DNA from: Streptococcus gallinaceus
GTDB taxonomy: Bacteria > Bacillota > Bacilli > Lactobacillales > Streptococcaceae
Assembly (NCBI RefSeq): GCF_024170225.1
Contig: NZ_JALJXU010000012.1
Span: forward strand, 1-38,942
DNA length: 38,942 nt
Direction: 5' to 3'
Below the pieces are notes generated by a model. The model made no database searches, was not told where the DNA came from, and worked only from the letters and a program-made list of their open reading frames with translations. This document shows, in pieces, positions 29,812 through 36,056 of this stretch (within the stretch, counting starts at the first letter, position 1; the number at the start of each line of letters is the position of its first letter). The translations under genes and the position numbers were made by a program.

Positions 29812-29857
29812 CAAGATAGAAAAGAACTCACATGGTTTATGGAAATCACCCTATTAC

Positions 29858-29909
29858 ATTCCTCTAAACTGTCGGAATAAGCAAAGCCTTTCCGATAGTT
29901 TGGAGGAAT
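29858..29909. repeat. 20-bp inverted repeat (large hairpin) between cargo genes
   Basis: The arm at 29858-29877 pairs with 29890-29909 over all 20 positions if two G-U wobbles are allowed; the loop is 12 bases. It lies 3 bp before a second hairpin, which is a terminator. It could be part of a small RNA, a protein-binding site or an oriT-type structure. Confidence 0.7.
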
Positions 29910-29911
29910 CC

Positions 29912-29944
29912 AAACGCCTCCGTAAAATAGGAGGCGTTTTTTTT
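29912..29944 (+). terminator. Strong terminator
   Basis: AAACGCCTCC (29912-29921) and GGAGGCGTTT (29930-29939) are perfect 10-bp arms and eight T follow on the plus strand. No plus-strand protein gene lies just upstream, so it may end a small RNA covering the preceding hairpin; on the minus strand the T run is poor. Confidence 0.8.
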
Positions 29945-31121
29945 ATAGACGGGATTTATAAATCTCTATCAATTTTTCAATCGGTACATATTTGTCATCG
30001 CTATCTTCCACATCAATTTTTATCAGTTCGTCTTGAGTTTGCTTATAGAGAACCAATTCATCTGCTATAGATAAATCAATATCTTCAACATTTCTTTGCT
30101 GTAATTCTAACTGATATGCATAATTGTTACTGATAGATATTAAATTTTCTGCATTTTGAAAATCCGAGTCAGAAATTGGCTGTCCATCAATACTGCCACT
30201 AAAGAGATTTGCTAGTTCAAGTGCATCATTTCTAATTATTGAATATACTCTAAACCCAAATGAAGACGATGTAGCTAAATATCTTTCAAAAATAGGTTTG
30301 ATATCCTCTTTTAAAAATCTAGCGAATATACCGTCAAATCGACTAAAATCACTTTTTGATTTTCGAACCCTTTCAATTTTTTGTGTATCTATTGATTTTT
30401 GTCCTGACCAATACTGAATTGGCTCTTGTAAACTATCATAGAACAATTTACTAACATCAATCTTATTAGCTATATATAGCAAATAAAATCTAGTAATTGC
30501 TTCATCTTGAACAGTTACTACTGTGTCATACTCAATCTCTGGGAAAAGCTTATCATAAGGGTAATTAAACTCCTCATTTAGCTCTATATCACGATACGCA
30601 AGAACCTTAGCATAAGGTATATAATCTTTTAAAGCTCCTTCAATAAGCTCACGATACATTTTAGAATTAAGCATATCTCTACAAATGACATAGAAAAATA
30701 ACAGTTCTTTATTCTGTAGCTCTTCTAAAGTTCCCCAATACACTTCTTGAACATCTTTATAGTATCTTTTTTTACGATAAAGCTGTCCTCTAAACAAATA
30801 TTTTTGTTCCTCCTTTTCAAGCACTACATTATCTACAATATCCCAAGCCGTAACTTCTGGAATGAAATGAGGATTTTTTTCTGTAAGCTTTAATTTTCTT
30901 ATTTTCCCTACTATACTGTTATTCGATTCGGATACTTTAATATTTGTAAGTCGAGCTTTAGGCACTTTATCAAGTGGCTGTAAATTCCCTTGAGCTTTGA
31001 AATAATCATGTGCCTTCTGATAGTTCTCTTCTATCAAACAATTGATTCGCTTGATATTATCATCTAGTCTAAGTCCAGCATTTCTAAAGAAGAAATTTTT
31101 TGAAAATATGTATTTAACCAT
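29943..31121 (-). CDS. Unknown protein of the integrative element (cargo)
   Basis: I do not recognise this protein. From the ATG at 31121 it has 392 residues (an in-frame start at 31172 would give 409, but it lies upstream of the apparent promoter). It is soluble, charged and mainly helical: no membrane segment, no Walker motif, no clear nuclease motif. A basic middle (KPNPHF-like to KKRYYKDV, about 85-135) is followed by an acidic C-terminus (DVEDSDDKYVPIEK). Its position beside a restriction-modification pair suggests a defence or element-maintenance role; this is inference only. A TATAAT 6 nt before the ATG and no Shine-Dalgarno point to a leaderless mRNA. Confidence 0.7.
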   Translation of the reverse strand: MVKYIFSKNFFFRNAGLRLDDNIKRINCLIEENYQKAHDYFKAQGNLQPLDKVPKARLTNIKVSESNNSIVGKIRKLKLTEKNPHFIPEVTAWDIVDNVVLEKEEQKYLFRGQLYRKKRYYKDVQEVYWGTLEELQNKELLFFYVICRDMLNSKMYRELIEGALKDYIPYAKVLAYRDIELNEEFNYPYDKLFPEIEYDTVVTVQDEAITRFYLLYIANKIDVSKLFYDSLQEPIQYWSGQKSIDTQKIERVRKSKSDFSRFDGIFARFLKEDIKPIFERYLATSSSFGFRVYSIIRNDALELANLFSGSIDGQPISDSDFQNAENLISISNNYAYQLELQQRNVEDIDLSIADELVLYKQTQDELIKIDVEDSDDKYVPIEKLIEIYKSRL

Positions 31122-31127
31122 ACTTCT

Positions 31128-31155
31128 ATTATACATTTTTTGGGTAAAATAACAA
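31128..31155 (-). promoter_or_regulatory. Promoter of the unknown cargo gene, placed for a leaderless mRNA
   Basis: TTGTTA (31150-31155), 16 bp, TATAAT (31128-31133) on the minus strand; the ATG at 31121 coincides with the expected start of transcription. Confidence 0.6.
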
Positions 31156-31200
31156 ATTTTATTTCTGTCCACTCAACCAAAAATACTCAAAAACGAAGTG

Positions 31201-31275
31201 TATAATATAGACAAGGTTAAAAGAGCTCAATTAACTTTGATTGTATGTGCTAGTTGTCGGCACCACTTAGACAAC
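31201..31275 (+). promoter_or_regulatory. Divergent promoter region of the transfer-replication genes, with a small inverted repeat
   Basis: TATAAT at 31201-31206 would serve the plus-strand genes starting at 31302; its -35 is poor. GTTGTC (31253-31258) and GACAAC (31270-31275) form a 6-bp inverted repeat in the leader. The cargo promoter runs the other way 50 bp upstream, so one regulator could govern both. Confidence 0.45.
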
Positions 31276-31301
31276 GCAGAAAGAAAACACAAGGTGAGTA
31301 T

Positions 31302-31718
31302 ATGACCTCAAAATTTAAATTAAATTCTACTAAATTGGGAGAATTGACATTCTCTGTATCTGAAATTGATGCCCCTGCATATGGTTATGTAACTGAAGTA
31401 AAAATTAAACCTACGTACAATAATGGAGAAGTTGTTGAAAACAGTATTGCAAAAATCGTTCTTAACATCATTGATGTACAATTGGCAAAATTGTTAAAAC
31501 AGCAGGGGGTAGATACTTCTAATATTATACCGTCACAAATAGAGTTTATCGCTGAAGAATCTACTTTAAAACAATATAAGGCAGAAGATATGGTTAATAA
31601 GGTAATTGACTTACGAAACGCTAAAGTTGCTTTACGTTGGGTATCTCGTGGCTCATCTGGTAGCTGGGGTGGCTTAAAACTAATCATTTCTGAGTTTAAA
31701 CCAGTTCAACTAAAATAA
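31302..31718 (+). CDS. Unknown 138-residue protein at the head of the transfer-replication genes
   Basis: I do not recognise this protein. It has 138 residues from the ATG at 31302, preceded by GGTGAG; an in-frame start at 31254 lies in the inverted repeat and has no ribosome-binding site. The sequence alternates strand-like stretches and ends RWVSRGSSGSWGGLKLIISEF, a glycine/serine-rich turn followed by a beta hairpin. No cysteine, no membrane segment. It occupies the place held in Tn916-type elements by small proteins upstream of the coupling ATPase, so a role in DNA processing is plausible but unproven. Confidence 0.65.
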   Translation: MTSKFKLNSTKLGELTFSVSEIDAPAYGYVTEVKIKPTYNNGEVVENSIAKIVLNIIDVQLAKLLKQQGVDTSNIIPSQIEFIAEESTLKQYKAEDMVNKVIDLRNAKVALRWVSRGSSGSWGGLKLIISEFKPVQLK

Positions 31719-31785
31719 CAATAATATATCAAACAGGGTGGGATGGAGGGAATTTTATAAGTAAACAAAAAGATTGGAGAGAGCC

Positions 31786-33216
31786 ATGCTTTCAAATTTG
31801 ATAAAAGAGGCGGTCAGTCCTTTACTGGCAGGGAAAAGTTCTAAAGTATATATAAGTGTAGATAAGACAAAGGAACAACGTAGACAATCTCTACTATTCA
31901 AGTTAAAATTGATTGCCTGTATTATCCTACTGATTTCAATAATGTTTTTTCTACGGATTAACAAAAAGCAACTGCTATCATTGTCCTTAGAAAAATTAAG
32001 CTATATCCCTCTATATATCGGCTTCGTAATACTACTAATAGTTTTGATATGTGTTAGTATCTGGTTATTTCTTCATTCAAGATTTTCGCCACTCGAAAAT
32101 AGAAAATTACTAGAATTACTTAAAAATTTTGCTGAAGAAAGTGATATTTTACGAAAACACAAATCAGAAATTGATTCTACTCAATCTATCCGATGGGTAT
32201 ATTGGCTTGAATCTGGCTTAATTCATGTTATTCTCTACCATGGTGGACACGTGAATAAAAGTAAACTTGAAGATATTCCAGATAGTTTGTTAGGCTTTTT
32301 TATTAAAGAAACTAGAAATAAGTGGTATTTAGAAGACAGGCTCATCAGCGATGGCTGTGTCAAGATGATATTTTCACACAAACCAGACGAACAACTAACT
32401 ATTGGCGGATATGAAGATTTTAGAAAATCTAGAAATCTAAATATCCGACTGACAGAGAGATTAAATTGGACTTTGAAACAGCCGATGGGGTTAGTGGTCG
32501 GTCCAACAAATTCTGGTAAAACTTCGCTTCTGAAATATTTAATATTGGCTTTCCTTATCAATAATCCTAAAAACCAAGTTTATACGATTGATGGGAAGGC
32601 GGCTTATCTTAGTACCGCAATGAAAATTATAGGTAAAGTTGCCATCAATGGGGAACAAGCCTATCAGATGGTTTATGAACTTAATGAATTGATGGAGCAA
32701 CGATACAAGGAGCTTACTTCAGATGACTCAAGCGAAGAAGATATAACTCATCATGAAAAATTCAATCAGGGGCAAATTCTATTGGTCGTTGATGAATTGC
32801 TAGCCTTAGCCACTACGATGCAAGCAGAGGATAAGCAAAAGAAACCCGTTGATAGACTATATCCTCAATTCAACAGTCTCCTACTTAACCTAATAGTTAA
32901 AGGTAGGCAAGCCAATATTAATGTTTTGGTTTCTGGACAGATGATACCCACTTCGATTTTACCGAGTGAAGCTAGAGATTCTTTAGGTTTACGAATAGCT
33001 TTGGGAAGAATTACACAATCTCAAGCAACTGAAATTTTTAACATGAGTAAGAATGATTTACCTCATGCTAATACAAGTAACTATGAGGGGGTCATCTTCT
33101 TAGATGGTTTAGGATTAGAACATCCTATTGTTTTTAAAACACCGTTTTATGACGATAGTAAATTGCCATTCAAGGGAGCTTTGCGGGTGTTACAGTTTGA
33201 AAATCAGCGAAGCTGA
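31786..33216 (+). CDS. FtsK/TcpA-like DNA-translocating ATPase
   Basis: A 476-residue ATPase anchored by two membrane helices (about 37-57 and 72-97). Walker A is GPTNSGKTS (239-247) and Walker B ILLVVDE (331-337); the segment VSGQMIPTSILPSEARDSLG and the following GR are typical of the FtsK/SpoIIIE/TcpA group. It would feed element DNA to a conjugation pore as coupling protein, or pump it directly. A TTG at 31774 opens the frame, but GGAGAGA overlaps it and sits correctly for the ATG at 31786. Its stop lies inside the hairpin that begins the origin-like region, just before rep. Confidence 0.88.
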   Translation: MLSNLIKEAVSPLLAGKSSKVYISVDKTKEQRRQSLLFKLKLIACIILLISIMFFLRINKKQLLSLSLEKLSYIPLYIGFVILLIVLICVSIWLFLHSRFSPLENRKLLELLKNFAEESDILRKHKSEIDSTQSIRWVYWLESGLIHVILYHGGHVNKSKLEDIPDSLLGFFIKETRNKWYLEDRLISDGCVKMIFSHKPDEQLTIGGYEDFRKSRNLNIRLTERLNWTLKQPMGLVVGPTNSGKTSLLKYLILAFLINNPKNQVYTIDGKAAYLSTAMKIIGKVAINGEQAYQMVYELNELMEQRYKELTSDDSSEEDITHHEKFNQGQILLVVDELLALATTMQAEDKQKKPVDRLYPQFNSLLLNLIVKGRQANINVLVSGQMIPTSILPSEARDSLGLRIALGRITQSQATEIFNMSKNDLPHANTSNYEGVIFLDGLGLEHPIVFKTPFYDDSKLPFKGALRVLQFENQRS

Positions 33217-33296
33217 TTTTCAAATTCATAAGATATGAATAGCTGATTCTTGCCTGTCCTACTTGACATTCAGGCAAGATAGGCTGATTTCAAGTA
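33196..33296 (+). other. Origin-like region (candidate dso/oriT) upstream of rep
   Basis: Three structures crowd into 100 bp. First, a perfect 13-bp hairpin with a GAA loop (33196-33224) that overlaps the ATPase stop codon and has no T run after it. Second, TCTTGCCTG/CAGGCAAGA arms (33248-33256, 33271-33279) around a 14-base loop containing TACTTGA. Third, TACTTGA in that loop (33260-33266) has an exact inverted partner TCAAGTA at 33290-33296. GCTGATT recurs at 33212, 33242 and 33283. Rolling-circle initiators nick in such hairpin loops next to their own gene. Confidence 0.6.
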
Positions 33297-33311
33297 AGTG
33301 GGGTAAATAAA

Positions 33312-34181
33312 ATGCAAGAAGAATACTTACCCTATAATCAGAAAATGACTGTTTTCCCAGATGGAAAGATTGAGATAATCAAATATAGTCAGCCCAAAAT
33401 AAGGGTACTAAACAAAAAACAATCTGATAATATGAGGCGTGAATTAACTGCTGAAGAAAAAGAAAGGCAGAAAGTTCAGCAAGCATTCCGAATCAAACGG
33501 AAAATAAAACATTATTGCCTTTCTAATAAATTTGATTTATTCTGGACACTAACTTTTAATGATGAGGAAGTTAATGCTTTAGATTACGTAGAAGCACGAA
33601 AGGTATTGCAAGCATGGTTAAAATATCAACGAGAAAAATATGGAAAATTTGATTATATCTTTGTACCCGAACTACACAAATCTGGAAGAATTCATTTCCA
33701 CGGGTTAACTAAAAATCTAACTCCACCATTATTTGAAGCAATCAACCCAAAAACAAAACGAAAAATTAGGAAAAATGGTAAGCAAATATACAATGCTGAA
33801 AATTGGAAAAAAGGATTTAGTACAGTATCAAAGATTCACGATAACGCCAAAACCTCAAGCTACATTACAAAATATATAACTAAAGAACTCTTAGAAGTCC
33901 CAACAGGATACCATCAGCCACATTATTTTGTAAGCAGAGGCTTACAACTGCCAGATATTACTTATAAAAACGCTGGAAAAGATAACCTAGAAGAATTTAC
34001 TCCTAGTTTTATAGCAATGAATGTCAACCTTGCTACACAAGAATCAGAAAAAATCGTGAGTATTTATAACTTAACCTTAGATGAAGATGGTAGCCTTAGA
34101 CAAACAGGAACAGTCGAAACTACAGTAAAAAGTAGACTAATAAATAATACAGAGGATAACCGAGATGAACATTATGAATAA
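33312..34181 (+). CDS. HUH-type rolling-circle replication initiator/relaxase
   Basis: The 289-residue protein shows the three HUH endonuclease motifs: LFWTLTFND (76-84), a metal-binding HFH at 128-130 in a segment starting VPELHKSGRIHFHGL with E120 nearby, and Y184-I-T-K-Y188 in SSYITKYITKEL, where one tyrosine would attack DNA. Such proteins nick one strand, stay attached to the 5' end, and start rolling-circle replication; in integrative elements they can also act as relaxases. The candidate origin lies just upstream. A GGGG stretch precedes the ATG at a long distance. It overlaps the excisionase gene by 17 bp. Confidence 0.85.
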   Translation: MQEEYLPYNQKMTVFPDGKIEIIKYSQPKIRVLNKKQSDNMRRELTAEEKERQKVQQAFRIKRKIKHYCLSNKFDLFWTLTFNDEEVNALDYVEARKVLQAWLKYQREKYGKFDYIFVPELHKSGRIHFHGLTKNLTPPLFEAINPKTKRKIRKNGKQIYNAENWKKGFSTVSKIHDNAKTSSYITKYITKELLEVPTGYHQPHYFVSRGLQLPDITYKNAGKDNLEEFTPSFIAMNVNLATQESEKIVSIYNLTLDEDGSLRQTGTVETTVKSRLINNTEDNRDEHYE

Positions 34182-34428
34182 CGAAACGAATTTGATAGCG
34201 ATTGAAAAACAACTAGCATTGATTATTGAAATGATTAAGTATCTAGATGAGATGAAACCTAGCTTGGGAATTGTTACGCAAAAAGAATTACTAAAACAGC
34301 TGAATATTTCTCCCAATACATTAAAATCTTGGGAGAAAAACGGATTAAATAGACTTGAGCCACCAATCGAAGGAACTAGAACAGTTTATTACAAATTAGA
34401 TGAGGTGCTCCACTTTCTAACTAACTAA
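34165..34428 (+). CDS. Excisionase-like MerR-type helix-turn-helix protein
   Basis: An 87-residue protein. After a helical lead, TQKELLKQLNISPNTLKSWE (about 45-65) is a helix-turn-helix, followed by a wing with RTVYYKLDEVLHFL, the pattern of MerR-like excisionases and Tn916-type DNA-binding proteins. It would bend the attachment DNA and favour excision. It overlaps rep by 17 bp, so the two are translationally linked; an alternative ATG lies three codons inside. A terminator separates it from the integrase. Confidence 0.75.
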   Translation: MNIMNNETNLIAIEKQLALIIEMIKYLDEMKPSLGIVTQKELLKQLNISPNTLKSWEKNGLNRLEPPIEGTRTVYYKLDEVLHFLTN

Positions 34429-34438
34429 ACAATTTTAT

Positions 34439-34493
34439 GCTAAAATAGAATTATCCAAAAAAGAAAGTTGGTGTATTCTATTTTAGCCTTTTT
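34439..34493 (+). terminator. Terminator between the excisionase and integrase genes
   Basis: GCTAAAATAGAAT (34439-34451) and ATTCTATTTTAGC (34475-34487) are perfect 13-bp arms around 23 bases, followed by CTTTTT. It should reduce read-through from the replication genes into int. Confidence 0.8.
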
Positions 34494-34524
34494 CAGTAAT
34501 TATCCGACCGAAAGAGAGCTAACA

Positions 34525-35793
34525 ATGATAACAGAAACAATTACTCACAACAATAAAAAAATCATTAAGAAAACTAAAAATGGAAAAGTAACCTATACTG
34601 CTAGAGGTGTTTTTCTAGGTAAAGATAAGAAAACTGGCAAGCAAGTTACAACAACTATTACAGCTAAAACTTTAAAACAGCTTGAAAGGAAAGTTCATCA
34701 AAAGCGAATAGATTTTGAAAACAACGGTTCTACACGAAAAGAGACCATTAAAATAGATAACTTTACGGCTCTTGCTGAACTGTGGTTTCAACAATATAAA
34801 CTCATGGTAACTTCTCAGAATACCATCAACAGAGTCAGAGGGTATCTAGATACTTATATAATCCCACAATTTGGCGATTATTTACCAGAACAGATAGTTG
34901 CTTCTGATGTTCAGCTTTGGGTTAATAAATTAGCTCAAAAATCAAAAAAATCCGTTGAATCTGGTGTAAAGCGTGCTGAAAAAGGTAATGCTAAAGATTT
35001 TGGTGCAGTAACTCATAAACTGAAAGATATTTTTAATTTTGGCATGGTTCATTGTGGACTTAAAGCAAATCCGGTAAGCAATGTACTAATACCTCCTAAA
35101 CCCAAGGCTAGGAAAGAAAAAATTATGGTACTCCATGATGAAGATTTAAAAGTATTATTAAAATATTTAGATACCCTGTCCGACACCAGAGCAAATCGTA
35201 GATTTAAAGTTATCACGAATGCCTTGCTTGCTTCTGCTTTACGAATTAATGAACTATTAGCATTGACTATCCATGATTTAGATTTTTCAACTAATGAGAT
35301 TATTGTTAGTAAAACGTTGATGTGGCGAAGTGCGGATAAGAAAAATGATATTAAAGGAACAATGATTTGTAAAAACACTCCTAAAACAGATTCTGGGAAT
35401 CGTAGGGTTGTTGTTCCTAACTCTACACTTGAGGAACTAAAATCATTTCATGAAGAAATGAACTCTTATTTCGATAAGCACAATTTGCCACATTCTGAAT
35501 TAATTTTCCCAACAATTTACGGAAATTATATGTGTGATAGAAATGAAAGGGCTACTCTTAAAAAGCGTTTAGCTTCACTAGGATTGCCAGAATACGGTTT
35601 TCATTTATTCCGTCACACTCACGCTTCTATGATGTTAAATGCTGGTGCAGACTGGAAAGAGCTTCAAGATAGAATGGGGCATAAATCTATTAGTACTACA
35701 ATGGACACTTACGCAGAACTTGCACCAGAACGTAAACAAGAAGCCGTAAAGATTTTTCTAAATAAAATTGCTACATTATCAGATATAACTTAA
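34525..35793 (+). CDS. int: Tyrosine-type site-specific integrase
   Basis: Integrates and excises the element at rpmG. In 422 residues an N-terminal arm-binding domain (about 1-70) precedes a SAM-like core-binding domain (80-180) and the catalytic domain, with R240 (ASALRINELL), H360 and R363 (FHLFRH), H386 (MGHKS) and the nucleophile Y396 (MDTYAEL). This is the Tn916-type architecture. The frame opens at 34468, but that part lies in the terminator; the ATG at 34525 fits better, although only a weak AAAGAGAG precedes it. The right arm repeats begin 4 bp after its stop. Confidence 0.93.
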   Translation: MITETITHNNKKIIKKTKNGKVTYTARGVFLGKDKKTGKQVTTTITAKTLKQLERKVHQKRIDFENNGSTRKETIKIDNFTALAELWFQQYKLMVTSQNTINRVRGYLDTYIIPQFGDYLPEQIVASDVQLWVNKLAQKSKKSVESGVKRAEKGNAKDFGAVTHKLKDIFNFGMVHCGLKANPVSNVLIPPKPKARKEKIMVLHDEDLKVLLKYLDTLSDTRANRRFKVITNALLASALRINELLALTIHDLDFSTNEIIVSKTLMWRSADKKNDIKGTMICKNTPKTDSGNRRVVVPNSTLEELKSFHEEMNSYFDKHNLPHSELIFPTIYGNYMCDRNERATLKKRLASLGLPEYGFHLFRHTHASMMLNAGADWKELQDRMGHKSISTTMDTYAELAPERKQEAVKIFLNKIATLSDIT

Positions 35794-35797
35794 GATA

Positions 35798-35856
35798 ACT
35801 CTACATTTCACTCTACCTTTTTAGATAGAGTCGCTCGAAACATTGATATATCAATG
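35798..35856 (+). repeat. Right integrase arm repeats and a 16-bp palindrome
   Basis: ACTCTAC copies at 35798 and 35810 mirror the left pair in sequence, orientation and 12-bp spacing. The second also pairs with TAGAGT (35826-35831). CATTGATATATCAATG at 35841-35856 is a perfect palindrome 22 bp from the core, perhaps an excisionase or integrase site. Confidence 0.6.
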
Positions 35857-35877
35857 GCAAAATGGAAATACTTAACC

Positions 35878-35894
35878 TTTACTGAAGTTAAATA
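35878..35894 (+). other. Right attachment core (attR)
   Basis: TTTACTGAAGTTAAATA, matching the end of rpmG at 27361 with one difference. In the rpmG frame it still encodes FTEVK and a stop. Confidence 0.8.
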
Positions 35895-35906
35895 ATTGAA
35901 AACAAG

Positions 35907-35941
35907 AAAAGCCTTGAAACTATTGTTTCTAGGTTTTTTAT
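35907..35941 (+). terminator. Original rpmG terminator, displaced by the element
   Basis: AAAGCCTTGAAAC and GTTTCTAGGTTTT form an imperfect hairpin around TATT, followed by a T-rich run. It lies directly outside attR, as expected for chromosome that once followed rpmG. Confidence 0.7.
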
Positions 35942-35976
35942 TTTGCATTTTTAAAACTATCCACCTCCTATCATCG

Positions 35977-36005
35977 TTGACATTTTCCTTAACCGGCTGT
36001 ATAAT
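35977..36005 (+). promoter_or_regulatory. Consensus promoter of the histidine-triad gene
   Basis: TTGACA (35977-35982), exactly 17 bp, TATAAT (36000-36005). Confidence 0.88.
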
Positions 36006-36016
36006 TAACTAGTTAA
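36005..36016 (+). promoter_or_regulatory. AdcR zinc-repressor operator
   Basis: TTAACTAGTTAA is a perfect palindrome and an exact match to the streptococcal AdcR box (TTAACYRGTTAA). It begins at the last base of the -10 hexamer, where bound AdcR-zinc would block RNA polymerase. Confidence 0.88.
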
Positions 36017-36056
36017 TGATTTGAAATCAATTGTTTTAAAGGAGGGATAGATTTCG

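Larger units (their letters stand above)
27361..35894 (+). mobile_element. Integrative mobilizable element in rpmG (tyrosine integrase, HUH Rep, FtsK-like ATPase, R-M cargo)
   Basis: An 8.5-kb block bounded by the core TTTACTGAAGTAAAATA at 27361-27377 (end of rpmG) and TTTACTGAAGTTAAATA at 35878-35894 (one difference). Between them lie an integrase next to the right end, an excisionase-like gene, a HUH-type Rep, a TcpA/FtsK-like ATPase, an unknown 138-aa protein, an unrecognised 409-codon frame and a type II restriction-modification pair. No type IV secretion genes are present, so it should depend on a helper for transfer unless the FtsK-like protein acts alone. Lower GC than the core on both sides. 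The 3' end of rpmG is a known streptococcal integration site. Confidence 0.88.
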
